The translations under genes were made by a program, and so were the position numbers. From contig NZ_ALJC01000131.1 of the NCBI RefSeq assembly GCF_000282975.1, forward strand, positions 41,820-105,819: a DNA stretch of 64,000 bases, given 5' to 3'. The stretch comes from Pseudomonas psychrophila HA-4 (GTDB lineage Bacteria; Pseudomonadota; Gammaproteobacteria; Pseudomonadales; Pseudomonadaceae). A model generated the notes under the pieces. It searched no databases. It was not told the origin of the DNA and saw only the letters and a list, made by a program, of their open reading frames with translations. Shown one piece after another: positions 17,593-28,367 of this stretch (within the stretch, counting starts at the first letter, position 1; each line of letters begins with the position of its first letter).

Positions 17593-19995
17593 TCAGTCGC
17601 GTATTGGAGCTGGCGCCAGCACTTCGCGGGAGCCGTTAGTGTTCATCGAGGTCACAACCCCGGCCATTTCCATGGACTCGATCATACGCGCAGCGCGGTT
17701 GTAGCCGATCTTCAGTTTGCGTTGAACCGCAGAGATCGAAGCACGGCGGCTTTCAAGTACAAATTGGACGGCTTCGTCATACAGCGCATCAGTTTCAGCG
17801 TCGTCGCCGCCTTCACTGCTGCCGCCGTCAAAGCCACTGCCCGGCTCTTCAACGCCCGCTAGGATGTCTTCGTTGTAGTCCGGCGTGCCACGCAGCTTCC
17901 AGGCCTCAACCACACGGTGGACCTCATCGTCCGAAACGAACGCGCCGTGTACCCGAATGGGCAGGCTGGTGCCGGGCGGCATGTAGAGCATGTCACCGTG
18001 ACCGAGCAATTGTTCAGCGCCGCCTTGGTCGATGATGGTCCGTGAGTCAATTTTGCTCGATACCTGGAACGCCATACGGGTCGGAATGTTGGCCTTGATC
18101 AGGCCGGTAATCACATCCACCGAGGGACGCTGGGTCGCGAGGATCAAGTGAATCCCTGCGGCCCGCGCCTTCTGGGCGATACGGGCGATCAGTTCTTCAA
18201 CCTTCTTGCCGACGATCATCATCATGTCGGCAAATTCGTCGACCACCACCACGATGGTCGGCAACTTAGTCAGTAGCGGCGCTTCGTCATGAATGCTTTC
18301 GCGCTTGTACAGCGGGTCACTTATCGGCTCGCCAGCAGCCTCGGCGTCTTTGATCTTCTGGTTGAAGCCCGCCAGGTTACGCACGCCCATCTTCGCCATC
18401 AGTTTGTATCGGCGCTCCATCTCGGCAACGCTCCAGCGCAGGGCGTTGGCCGCGTCCTTCATGTCAGTCACGACGGGGCACAGCAAATGCGGAATGCCTT
18501 CGTAGATCGACAGCTCAAGCATTTTCGGGTCGATCATGATCAGCTTGGCGTCTTCCGGCCCAGACTTGAACAAAATCGACAGGATCATGGCGTTAACGCC
18601 TACCGACTTACCGGAACCGGTGGTACCGGCGACCAGCAAGTGCGGCATTTTCGCCAAGTCGGTGATGACCGGCTTGCCGCCAATATCATGGCCAAGGGCC
18701 AATGTCACTGGCGACTTGGCGTCATCAAACTCAGGTGTCGACAACACCTCGGAGAAGCGCACGATCTGGCGATCTTCGTTGGGGATCTCGATACCCACAG
18801 TGGTTTTGCCGGGGATCACTTCAACCACCCGCACGCTAGTCACGGCCAGCGAGCGTGCCAAGTCTTTGGCGAGGTTAGCGATACGGCTGACCTTCACCCC
18901 GGCAGCCGGCTGAATTTCGTAACGGGTAATCACCGGGCCAGGATGGATCGAGTCAACGGTCACCTCGACCCCGAACTCCTTGAGCTTGATTTCGAGCAAG
19001 TGGCCAACGGCCGCTAGGGATTCAGGAGAGTAATTAAGTTGTTTCTTCTCAGCGGGGTCAAGAATCGAAATCGGCGGCAAAGTGCCTTCAACTGCACTGT
19101 CGACAAACAGCGGGGCCTGCTTCTCTTTCTGCACGCGCTTGCTTGGCTCAGGCGCTTTGGCCTGCACGGGAGTGATCACTGCCGGGACGTGCTTTTCACG
19201 GTCGGACATGTGCTTGGTCAAAGCGTGCTCGCGTTCGATCAGGCGTTCTTTAACCTTGGCCTGCTCGCGCTTGTCGGAAACGCTTGGGGCGACGACTTCG
19301 TTGACACGGGTATCGACCTCGCGCAATTGAGCAACCAGTTGCTTGCGCTCATTGCGCTCCGACCACCAACGATTGGCTGCACCCTGGATCAGCTCAAACA
19401 AGTCGAGGGTAATTTTGCCGGTCACATCCATGACCTTGAACCACGACAAATCGGTAAATATCGTCAAGCCAAACAGGAACAAGGCAATCAGAAGTAAGGT
19501 GCTGCCTTGGATATTCAGGGCGTTTTTCGCCAAATCTCCCAGGCTTTCACCCAATGCACCGCCAGCACCTGCGGGCAAACCACTGGCTGAGTGGAAGTGA
19601 AGGTGCGCCAAGGCTGCACCCGAAATGACCAGAAACACCAGACCCACCAGACGCCACGAAAACAGCAGGCCGCTCCACTGCCAAGGCTGATGCCGCTCGC
19701 GGAAGATCTGAAACGCCTTGATCGCCAGCAACAGCGGAAAGATGTAGGCAAAATAGCCCAGCACCATGAACAGAATGTCCGCGCTGTAGGAGCCTGCAGG
19801 CCCGCCGAAGTTCTGCACGTCCACAACGCGGCTGTTATGGCTCCAGCCGGGATCGTCCTTACCATAGGTGAGCAAGGCCATCATCAGAAACAGGCATAAA
19901 GCGCCAATAGCAAGCAGTGCACCTTCCTTGAGCCGGTAGTGCAGTTGCTGACGCCAGAGTGGAACTGTTTTAGGTGCTGCTGTGGATTTCTTCAA
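17593..19995 (-). CDS. ftsK: DNA translocase FtsK
   Basis: 800 residues from the chosen TTG start. Several N-terminal membrane helices (LLAIGALCLFLMMALLTYG and later segments) anchor it at the septum. A charged linker with coiled-coil character follows, then the RecA-like motor with Walker A VAGTTGSGKSVGVN and Walker B TIVVVVDEFADMMM. The C-terminal winged-helix gamma domain (SISAVQRKLKIGYNRAARMI) reads KOPS sites. It resolves chromosome dimers with XerCD. The frame stays open to a TTG at 20058, but the TTG at 19995 has AGGAAAAG at good spacing and gives the usual KKSTAAP start, so I prefer it. It heads the run lolA-rarA-crcB-serS-cysG. Confidence 0.93.
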   Translation of the reverse strand: MKKSTAAPKTVPLWRQQLHYRLKEGALLAIGALCLFLMMALLTYGKDDPGWSHNSRVVDVQNFGGPAGSYSADILFMVLGYFAYIFPLLLAIKAFQIFRERHQPWQWSGLLFSWRLVGLVFLVISGAALAHLHFHSASGLPAGAGGALGESLGDLAKNALNIQGSTLLLIALFLFGLTIFTDLSWFKVMDVTGKITLDLFELIQGAANRWWSERNERKQLVAQLREVDTRVNEVVAPSVSDKREQAKVKERLIEREHALTKHMSDREKHVPAVITPVQAKAPEPSKRVQKEKQAPLFVDSAVEGTLPPISILDPAEKKQLNYSPESLAAVGHLLEIKLKEFGVEVTVDSIHPGPVITRYEIQPAAGVKVSRIANLAKDLARSLAVTSVRVVEVIPGKTTVGIEIPNEDRQIVRFSEVLSTPEFDDAKSPVTLALGHDIGGKPVITDLAKMPHLLVAGTTGSGKSVGVNAMILSILFKSGPEDAKLIMIDPKMLELSIYEGIPHLLCPVVTDMKDAANALRWSVAEMERRYKLMAKMGVRNLAGFNQKIKDAEAAGEPISDPLYKRESIHDEAPLLTKLPTIVVVVDEFADMMMIVGKKVEELIARIAQKARAAGIHLILATQRPSVDVITGLIKANIPTRMAFQVSSKIDSRTIIDQGGAEQLLGHGDMLYMPPGTSLPIRVHGAFVSDDEVHRVVEAWKLRGTPDYNEDILAGVEEPGSGFDGGSSEGGDDAETDALYDEAVQFVLESRRASISAVQRKLKIGYNRAARMIESMEMAGVVTSMNTNGSREVLAPAPIRD

Positions 19996-20409
19996 AACGC
20001 GTCTTTTCCTGCGCCTGTGGCGCGCCCAACTATTGATTGACTGCAAAATACTGCTCAAATCGAGCAGGTGACAAGTTCAGAGATGAAACTGGACTAGCCT
20101 TGCACACAGCCTTGTAATATGACTCGCACTCCATGACCAGCCCGCCATGAATTACGATAAGTGTTGTGCAGTTTAGAACAGCTCAAACAGGCGGGCCATT
20201 GTACGGGTTTCAGCCGTTGATGCCATGCTGGCGCCTGCGGCGATTGGTTACGCCTAGTTCTGGCCCGAGAGCCGCCAATTTGAGCATGCATTGCCTTTTG
20301 TGACAAAGACTTATACCACTGTCAAAACAGCCACGGGCCAGATCGACTAAGACCGCATTAGCGCGACAGAGTTGCAGCCACCCCTCCCTCTTCTGTAAGA
20401 CTGACTGCC
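19996..20409. promoter_or_regulatory. Divergent promoter region between ftsK and aat
   Basis: A 414-bp gap between divergent genes. Short open frames on the minus strand (20094-20306 and 20210-20458) have no recognisable product and biased composition, and I do not count them as genes. A small inverted repeat CTGCTCAAATCGAGCAG lies near 20051-20067. No remnant of trxB, which I recall in this position in P. aeruginosa, was recognised. The promoters for ftsK and aat must lie here but I cannot pinpoint them. Confidence 0.4.
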
Positions 20410-21090
20410 ATGCTGACCTGGTTAAAACGCGACACCCTGACATTCCCCCCGCTGACAAAGGCCATGCGCGAGCCCAACGGGCTGCTGGCGGCGGGTGGAG
20501 ACCTGTCGGCAGATCGCCTAATCCAGGCCTATCGCCATGGCTGCTTCCCGTGGTTTTCCGAGGGCCAGCCGATTCTTTGGTGGTCGCCCGACCCGCGCAC
20601 AGTGCTGCTCCCCGAAGAACTGCACGTCTCTCGCAGCCTGGGTAAATTGTTACGCCAGCAACGTTACCAAGTGAGTTTTGACTGTGACTTTGCGAGGGTC
20701 ATTCAAGCCTGCGCCGCACCGCGCAGCTATGCGGATGGCACTTGGATTACCGATGAAATGCAAAATGCCTACATCGAGCTGCACGCTCGCGGGCATGCCC
20801 ACTCGGTTGAGGTCTGGGACAACGGCGAACTGGTGGGAGGCCTGTATGGCTTGGCGATGGGCCAGCTATTCTTTGGCGAGTCCATGTTCAGTCGTGCAGA
20901 CAATGCCTCGAAGTTTGGCTTTGCAACACTGGTCAAGCAGTTGAAGGCTTGGGGATTTGTGCTAATTGACTGCCAAATGCCAACCAGCCATCTCGAAAGT
21001 CTGGGTGCGCGCTCAATTTCACGCCAGCAATTCGCCGATTACCTACAAAAACATCTGGATCAGCCTACAACCGCGCAATGGGTTTTATAG
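20410..21090 (+). CDS. aat: Leucyl/phenylalanyl-tRNA--protein transferase
   Basis: 226 residues, the usual size. Family features are visible: FPPLTKAMREPNGLLAAGGDLS, GCFPWFSEGQPILWWSPDPR, ITDEMQNAYIELHARGHAHSVE and GGLYGLAMGQLFFGESMFSR. The enzyme takes Leu or Phe from its tRNA and adds it to proteins with N-terminal Arg or Lys, creating a primary N-degron read by ClpS. It is cytoplasmic. The bpt gene follows 54 bp downstream, and clpA/clpS, which act on the product, lie within 4 kb. Confidence 0.96.
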   Translation: MLTWLKRDTLTFPPLTKAMREPNGLLAAGGDLSADRLIQAYRHGCFPWFSEGQPILWWSPDPRTVLLPEELHVSRSLGKLLRQQRYQVSFDCDFARVIQACAAPRSYADGTWITDEMQNAYIELHARGHAHSVEVWDNGELVGGLYGLAMGQLFFGESMFSRADNASKFGFATLVKQLKAWGFVLIDCQMPTSHLESLGARSISRQQFADYLQKHLDQPTTAQWVL

Positions 21091-21144
21091 GCGAGTTTTT
21101 CTAGCTGGCTTACACTTAATTCAAAGATTTCCCGAGGGCCAATC

Positions 21145-21852
21145 ATGACCGAGCTGGCGCGCTTGAAGTTTTATGCCACTCAACCTCACGCTTGCAGCTA
21201 CCTGCCCGAAGAACAGGCCACTACGCTGTTCCTCGACCCCAGCCAGCCGATGGACGTGCAGGTCTATGCTGACTTGTCCGATATGGGCTTTCGGCGCAGT
21301 GGCGACCATCTGTACCGGCCACACTGCCTCAAATGCGACGCGTGCACCCCTGCGCGCATACCTGTGGCGCTGTTTACTCCCAACCGTCAGCAAAAACGTA
21401 TTTTCAAGCGCAATGCTGACTTGCACGTGCAAGCCGCCAAGCCAAGTTTCAGCGACGAATATTTTGATCTCTACCAACGCTATATCGAGCAACGGCATGC
21501 TGATGGCGACATGTTTCCTCCAAGCCGCGATCAATTTTCAACTTTTTTAGTGCGCGACCTACCGTTCTCGACATTCTACGAATTTCGCCTCAATGGACGC
21601 TTGCTGGCAGTGGCCGTCACCGACGTTTTGCCTAACGGATTATCGGCGGTTTACACCTTCTACGAACCTGCCGAAGAGCGCCGCAGTCTGGGGCGCTACG
21701 GCATTCTGTGGCAGATCGCTGAAGCCAGTCGTTTGGGGCTGGGGGCGCTGTACCTAGGCTACTGGATCAAGAACTGCAAAAAGATGAATTACAAGACCGA
21801 ATACAGGCCCATTGAGCTGCTTATTAATCAGAGATGGAGCACTCTTAACTGA
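21145..21852 (+). CDS. bpt: Aspartate/glutamate leucyltransferase (arginyltransferase-family, Bpt/Ate)
   Basis: 235 residues, normal length. The ATE N-terminal domain shows ACSYLPEEQATTLFLDP and the cysteine pair CLKCDACTPARIPV. The C-terminal domain shows FSTFYEFR, VAVTDVLPNGLSAVYTFYEP and LGYWIKNCKKMNYKTEYRP. In bacteria this family (Bpt) transfers Leu to N-terminal Asp or Glu, although it is often annotated as arginyltransferase. It complements Aat in feeding substrates to ClpS-ClpA. CCCGAGGGCC upstream may serve as ribosome site. It is probably co-transcribed with aat and possibly infA. Confidence 0.93.
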   Translation: MTELARLKFYATQPHACSYLPEEQATTLFLDPSQPMDVQVYADLSDMGFRRSGDHLYRPHCLKCDACTPARIPVALFTPNRQQKRIFKRNADLHVQAAKPSFSDEYFDLYQRYIEQRHADGDMFPPSRDQFSTFLVRDLPFSTFYEFRLNGRLLAVAVTDVLPNGLSAVYTFYEPAEERRSLGRYGILWQIAEASRLGLGALYLGYWIKNCKKMNYKTEYRPIELLINQRWSTLN

Positions 21853-21951
21853 ACCCCTTGGCTTAAACCCCACTTTTCGGGCACAATGCACGCCGCTTTT
21901 GCCTGGCGCAGTTGCACCGGGCCATTCATTGGACACCGAGGGCTTTACTGC

Positions 21952-22170
21952 ATGTCGAAAGAAGACAGCTTCGAAATGGAAGGCACTGTCGTCGACACCC
22001 TGCCCAACACCATGTTTCGTGTGGAGTTGGAAAATGGGCACGTCGTAACCGCGCATATTTCCGGCAAGATGCGCAAGAACTACATTCGTATTCTTACCGG
22101 TGACAAAGTGCGCGTCGAGCTGACGCCCTATGACTTGAGCAAAGGGCGCATCACTTACCGCGCTCGTTAA
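21952..22170 (+). CDS. infA: Translation initiation factor IF-1
   Basis: 72 residues forming one S1/OB-fold domain: [65 protein letters not shown]. This is a near-textbook IF-1. It blocks the ribosomal A site during initiation. The frame is open upstream to an ATG at 21886, but IF-1 always starts at MSKED, so the 21952 start is used. It is followed by a repeat-rich stretch and a strong bidirectional terminator shared with clpA. Confidence 0.98.
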
Positions 22171-22252
22171 TCAAGCGAAGCTTGAGCGGCAAGCGGCAAG
22201 CTTGAAGCTCTTGACTTGAAGCTTGAAGCTCACAACTTGAAGCTTGCGGCTG
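22171..22252. repeat. Repeated AAGCTTGAAGCT units after infA
   Basis: The gap after infA is built from four or so variants of a self-complementary word: AAGCTTGAGC, AAGCTTGAAGCTC, TTGAAGCTTGAAGCTC, TTGAAGCTTGCGGCT. AAGCTT and GCTTGAAGC-type blocks allow several alternative stems. It sits directly before the bidirectional terminator. I see no coding potential; the function is unknown. Confidence 0.7.
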
Positions 22253-22310
22253 CTTAATCCCAGCCAACAAAAAAGCGCCATAAGGCGCTTTTTTGTTGGC
22301 TGGGATTAAG
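22253..22310. terminator. Bidirectional terminator between infA and clpA
   Basis: A perfect inverted repeat with 27-base arms (22253-22279 and 22284-22310) and a 4-base loop. The GC core GCGCC/GGCGC is flanked by A6 on the left and T6 on the right, so it can end transcripts from both sides. Its right arm contains the clpA stop codon (22306-22308) and extends into the last sense codon. Confidence 0.93.
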
Positions 22311-24576
22311 CCATTTCAACCGCCGTTTCAAACTCGAAAGTCAACTCGCCGTCTTTCAGGTCGATGTGTACTACACCGCCATGATCAGCCAGTTCGCCAA
22401 AGAGAATTTCTTCAGCCAGCGGACGCTTGATTTTGTCCTGAATCAGACGCGCCATTGGGCGTGCGCCCATTTGCACGTCGTAACCTCCAGCAGCCAGCCA
22501 GCCGCGAGCGGCATCCGTCACCACAAGCTGAACGTGCTTGTCCTCCAACTGCGCTTGCAGCTCGGTAAGGAACTTGTCCACCACATGCTTGATAACCTCG
22601 TGACTGAGGCGACCAAACTGAATGATAGTGTCCAGGCGGTTGCGGAACTCAGGGGTGAAGCTCTTCTTGATCGCTTCCATCGCGTCGGAGGCGTGATCCT
22701 GGAACGTAAACCCGATCGATGCCCGCGAAGCCGTTTCGGCACCTGCGTTGGTGGTCATGATAATGATCACGTTACGGAAGTCAGCCTTGCGCCCGTTGTT
22801 ATCGGTCAGCGTGCCGTGGTCCATGACCTGCAGCAGCAGGTTAAAGACTTCTGGGTGCGCCTTCTCGATTTCATCGAGCAGCAGCACGCAATGCGGCTGC
22901 TTAGTGATGGCTTCGGTCAACAGACCGCCCTGATCAAAGCCCACGTAACCTGGAGGCGCACCGATCAGACGCGATACGGTGTGGCGCTCCATGTACTCGG
23001 ACATGTCAAAGCGAATCAGATCAACCCCCAGCGCCTTCGCCAACTGACGGGCAGCTTCGGTTTTACCGACACCCGTCGGACCTGCGAACAGGAACGAACC
23101 GACAGGCTTGTCAGGCGATTTGAGCCCAGCACGCGACAGCTTGATGGCCGTCGACAGGGAGTCAATCGCTGCATCTTGACCAAACACGGTCAGCTTGAGG
23201 TCGCGCTCGAGGTTGCGCAGCAGCTCTTTATCGGAGCTGGAGACGTGCTTAGGCGGAATACGAGCGATTTTCGCCACAATATCTTCGACCTGTTCCACTT
23301 CGATACGCTTGACGCGTTTTTCGACCGGTTGCAGCCGCTGGTAAGCACCCGCCTCGTCAATGACATCAATAGCCTTGTCCGGCATGTGCCGATCATTGAT
23401 GTAACGCGAAGCCAGCTCAGCCGCCGCGCGAAGGGCCTCATCACTGTATTCGATACCGTGATGCTGCTCGAAGCGACCTTTGAGGCCTCGCAGAATGCCG
23501 ATGGTGTCTTCAACCGAAGGCTCGGACACGTCAACTTTCTGGAAACGGCGCGCCAAGGCACGGTCTTTTTCGAAGATCCCGCGAAACTCCTGGAACGTCG
23601 TCGAACCAATGCAGCGGATGTCGCCCGAAGACAACAATGGCTTGAGCAGGTTTGAGGCATCCATTACGCCACCAGATGCCGCGCCCGCACCAATGATGGT
23701 GTGGATTTCATCGATGAACAAAATCGCCTGAGGGCGTTTTTTGAGCTCACCGAGCAACGCCTTGAAGCGTTTTTCAAAATCGCCGCGGTACTTTGTACCC
23801 GCAAGTAAGGCCCCGAGATCAAGGGAGTAGACGATGCTGTTAGCCAGCAAGTCAGGCACTTGATTGTCGACGATCCGCTTGGCCAGTCCTTCAGCAATCG
23901 CGGTTTTACCCACGCCCGCCTCGCCTACCAACAGCGGGTTGTTCTTACGGCGACGTGCCAGGATCTGAGCAACGCGCTCAACTTCCATTTCGCGCCCCAC
24001 CAACGGATCGATACGACCCTGACGGGCCAACTCGTTCAAGTTGCTGGCATAAGCATCCAAAGGATTGCTTGAAGACGAGGGCTCACCACCCTCCTCATCC
24101 TGCATTTCATGCTCACTCTCGGAGTGATCGCCATGGCCAGGCACTTTGGAGATGCCATGAGCAATAAAGTTGACGACATCAATGCGCGCAACGCTCTGCT
24201 GCTTGAGCAAGAACACTGCTTGGCTTTCCTGCTCACTGAAAATCGCAACCAATACGTTAGCGCCCGTGACTTCACGCTTGCCGGAGCTTTGCACATGGAA
24301 TACGGCACGCTGCAAAACACGCTGAAAGCCCAAGGTTGGCTGGGTTTCACGGTCTTCGTCGTGGACAGGGATCAGGGGAGTCGTGGAATCAATAAACTCT
24401 TGCAGGTCATGCTTGAGTTTGTCGAGGTTTGCGCCACAGGCGCGTAGAACGGTTGCGGCCGCCTCATTATCTAGGAGCGCTAAAAGGAGATGCTCGACCG
24501 TCATGAATTCATGACGCTTTGAGCGGGCTTCCTTAAAGGCAAGATTGAGGGTGACTTCGAGCTCGCGATTTAACAT
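22306..24576 (-). CDS. clpA: ATP-dependent Clp protease ATP-binding subunit ClpA
   Basis: 756 residues. Order of parts: N-domain (about 1-140, MLNRELEVTLNLAFKEAR, EFMTVEHLLLALL), AAA+ module 1 with GEAGVGKTAIAEGLA and ILFIDEIHTIIGAGAASGG, and AAA+ module 2 with FAGPTGVGKTEAARQLA and VLLLDEIEKAHPEVFN. It unfolds substrates for the ClpP peptidase and receives N-degron proteins from ClpS, whose gene lies 29 bp upstream on the same strand. It lacks the long middle coiled coil of ClpB. It is convergent with infA. Confidence 0.97.
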   Translation of the reverse strand: MLNRELEVTLNLAFKEARSKRHEFMTVEHLLLALLDNEAAATVLRACGANLDKLKHDLQEFIDSTTPLIPVHDEDRETQPTLGFQRVLQRAVFHVQSSGKREVTGANVLVAIFSEQESQAVFLLKQQSVARIDVVNFIAHGISKVPGHGDHSESEHEMQDEEGGEPSSSSNPLDAYASNLNELARQGRIDPLVGREMEVERVAQILARRRKNNPLLVGEAGVGKTAIAEGLAKRIVDNQVPDLLANSIVYSLDLGALLAGTKYRGDFEKRFKALLGELKKRPQAILFIDEIHTIIGAGAASGGVMDASNLLKPLLSSGDIRCIGSTTFQEFRGIFEKDRALARRFQKVDVSEPSVEDTIGILRGLKGRFEQHHGIEYSDEALRAAAELASRYINDRHMPDKAIDVIDEAGAYQRLQPVEKRVKRIEVEQVEDIVAKIARIPPKHVSSSDKELLRNLERDLKLTVFGQDAAIDSLSTAIKLSRAGLKSPDKPVGSFLFAGPTGVGKTEAARQLAKALGVDLIRFDMSEYMERHTVSRLIGAPPGYVGFDQGGLLTEAITKQPHCVLLLDEIEKAHPEVFNLLLQVMDHGTLTDNNGRKADFRNVIIIMTTNAGAETASRASIGFTFQDHASDAMEAIKKSFTPEFRNRLDTIIQFGRLSHEVIKHVVDKFLTELQAQLEDKHVQLVVTDAARGWLAAGGYDVQMGARPMARLIQDKIKRPLAEEILFGELADHGGVVHIDLKDGELTFEFETAVEMA

Positions 24577-24605
24577 GGCTTCACCTCATACCCAAGTGGT
24601 CGGCG

Positions 24606-24968
24606 TTAACCGTCCTTCTCGATTTCACAGAGTAGCGGATGCTGGCTTTCGCGTGCGTACTGGTTTACCTGCGCTGCCTTGGTCTCGGCTATATCGCGAG
24701 TAAAAATGCCGCATACGGCCCGTCCTTCTGTATGGACGGCCAACATGACCTTGGTCGCCAATTCGCGATTCAAGTTAAAAAACACCTCAAGCACTTCGAC
24801 AACGAAATCCATGGGTGTGTAGTCATCGTTGAACAAAACCACCTTGTACATCGGCGGCGCCTGAAGCGCAGGCTTAGCCTCTTGCACAGCCAAGCCAGCG
24901 GAGTCTTCGTCATCAAAACCGGGCTGATCCTGATTGAATGTTAGTCGAATCTGGCTGATTGCATGCAT
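24606..24968 (-). CDS. clpS: ATP-dependent Clp protease adaptor ClpS
   Basis: 120 residues. The core PPMYKVVLFNDDYTPMDFVV and VMLAVHTEGRAVCGIFTRDI carries the Asn-Asp-Asp and His residues of the N-degron pocket that reads Leu, Phe, Tyr or Trp at protein N-termini. It delivers them to ClpA. I place the start at MHAISQIRLTFNQ by family length. The frame is open to a TTG at 25028, which would add about 20 atypical residues. Neither start has a strong ribosome site. It is divergent from cspD. Confidence 0.95.
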   Translation of the reverse strand: MHAISQIRLTFNQDQPGFDDEDSAGLAVQEAKPALQAPPMYKVVLFNDDYTPMDFVVEVLEVFFNLNRELATKVMLAVHTEGRAVCGIFTRDIAETKAAQVNQYARESQHPLLCEIEKDG

Positions 24969-25193
24969 GGAAAGAAAGGTTCGTCTTTGAGCGGTTACAG
25001 TGATGGAGGCAGGCATGTCAAATTTCAACTGTGCCGCCGCGTGACCTTGACTATCGGTAAAACGGTGTTACAACCAATAGAACCCACAGTGGGGAATAAA
25101 GGTCCGTGCAGTCAACCATATTTAATGGTTTCTGCGCGAGTGAACTGGATGATACTCCAGTGATGGAGTTGTTTGCAGCAGAGGGAGATGAGT

Positions 25194-25472
25194 ATGCAAG
25201 GCAAGGTCAAATGGTTCAATAACGCCAAAGGCTTCGGCTTTATCAATACGGAAGCCAAGGAAGGCATCGACGAGCAGGGACATCCAATCGACTTCTTCGC
25301 CCATTTTTCAGCTATTCAGATGGATGGCTATAAAACCCTGAAAGCGGGCCAACCTGTAAGCTTCGAAATTACCCAAGGCCCCAAGGGCTTGCATGCAGTC
25401 GCGATTACCGATGCAAAGGCACAAACCTTAAAATCGGTACCTGCGCTAGAGGTCAACAGCCTCTCGGTCTGA
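25194..25472 (+). CDS. cspD: Cold-shock-domain protein (CspD-like)
   Basis: 92 residues, one cold-shock domain: MQGKVKWFNNAKGFGFI (RNP1) and DFFAHFSAIQMDGYKTL (RNP2), then QPVSFEITQGPKGLHAV. Such OB-fold proteins bind single-stranded nucleic acid. CspD of E. coli inhibits replication and also sits beside clpS-clpA, which supports the name. GAGGGAG six bases before ATG 25194 fixes the start over the ATG at 25188. Oddities are a loop of roughly eight extra residues between the RNP motifs (NTEAKEGIDEQGHPI) and an extended tail after DAKAQ. A hairpin terminator follows. Confidence 0.88.
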   Translation: MQGKVKWFNNAKGFGFINTEAKEGIDEQGHPIDFFAHFSAIQMDGYKTLKAGQPVSFEITQGPKGLHAVAITDAKAQTLKSVPALEVNSLSV

Positions 25473-25502
25473 ACCTGCAAGGCAAAAAAACAGTTACAAA
25501 AA

Positions 25503-25540
25503 CACGGCCGACTCATATTTTTGAATCGGCCGTTTTTATT
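25503..25540 (+). terminator. Terminator of cspD
   Basis: ACGGCCGA (25504-25511) pairs with TCGGCCGT (25526-25533) and is followed by a T run. It lies 30 bp after the cspD stop. It also stands at the 3' side of the icd remnant on the opposite strand. Confidence 0.8.
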
Positions 25541-25544
25541 TCAG

Positions 25545-25622
25545 AGAAAGAAGGGGCTGCGTTGGCGGTGATTTTCTCACCCGCGGCTGGAACTTTGACC
25601 TTGCTGTTCCCTGCTGAACTCC
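25545..25622 (-). pseudogene. icd: Vestige of icd (dimeric NADP isocitrate dehydrogenase), N-terminal fragment only
   Basis: On the minus strand bases 25602-25549 translate to KVKVPAAGEKITANAAPS. This closely follows the N-terminus I recall for Pseudomonas ICD (K-I-K-V-P-A-x-G-x-K-I-T-x-N-A, about residues 4-20). Just upstream is GGAG (25622-25619) at the right distance for an icd ribosome site, but the ATG expected near 25612 is gone. After about 20 codons similarity ends and the frame stops at 25513. In P. aeruginosa and P. putida the order is cspD, convergent icd, divergent idh. Here cspD and idh keep their places and the roughly 1.2-kb icd body is missing. The reading is inference from short similarity plus synteny. 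Confidence 0.62.
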
Positions 25623-26074
25623 ATTTTTGGGTGGCACACCAAGCGACCTTGAGCCTAGCCCGGTTAAATCGCCGCGCAAACAGAATGTTTCCAAACACGC
25701 TGCAACCTCCCCGCCAACTCCCTTTTAAACCCTTTAAACACGGGGTGAAACGCCAAAAACAAGGGCATTTTGACGCAGGCTCTTAGACCAATGGATGATT
25801 TGTGATACGCAGCCCCCCTCGCAGCAACCTTAGTGACCTATGTATACTGCGCCGGTGACTATGGAGTCACCCAGAAACACCTACTGGAATGAGTCTTTCA
25901 GGCCTAGAAAGGCTGAGTCGTTACCCCGGCTCGACCGCTTGACGCTCTACTGATGCATTCACATCACCGCGAAGAGCCTCGACTTTCGGCTCATTGTTCA
26001 CTGTGAACGAAAGCGCCTACCCTGCGCATCTCGAGTATCTGAGCACGCTCAGCAAAGAAGAGAGTTAATCCGAA
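25623..26074. promoter_or_regulatory. Upstream region of idh (formerly the icd-idh divergent promoter region)
   Basis: A 452-bp stretch with no credible gene. It contains an inverted repeat GGTGACT (25854-25860) with AGTCACC (25865-25871), and a smaller one, CTTTC (25895-25899) with GAAAG (25907-25911). A possible -10 TATACT lies at 25843-25848. GAAGAGAGTTAA before the idh ATG supplies the ribosome site. It probably holds the idh promoter and the orphaned icd promoter. Confidence 0.45.
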
Positions 26075-28297
<2,223 letters not shown>

Positions 28298-28311
28298 GAG
28301 CAACACGTAAC

Positions 28312-28348
28312 ACCACAAACCCCGGCCCACGACGCCGGGGTTTGTGGT
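28312..28348 (+). terminator. Terminator-like hairpin after idh
   Basis: Perfect 15-base arms, ACCACAAACCCCGGC (28312-28326) and its complement (28334-28348), with a 7-base loop. Only a short T run follows. It lies 14 bp after the idh stop. Confidence 0.8.
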
Positions 28349-28367
28349 TTAAGGGTGCTCGCAACCG

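Noticed and set aside
19996..20409. Loss of trxB between ftsK and aat
   Set aside because: I recall trxB here in P. aeruginosa but not in P. putida, and no remnant is visible, so absence is not unusual.
20094..20458. Minus-strand frames of 70 and 82 codons between ftsK and aat
   Set aside because: No ribosome sites, unusual composition and overlap with the aat start.
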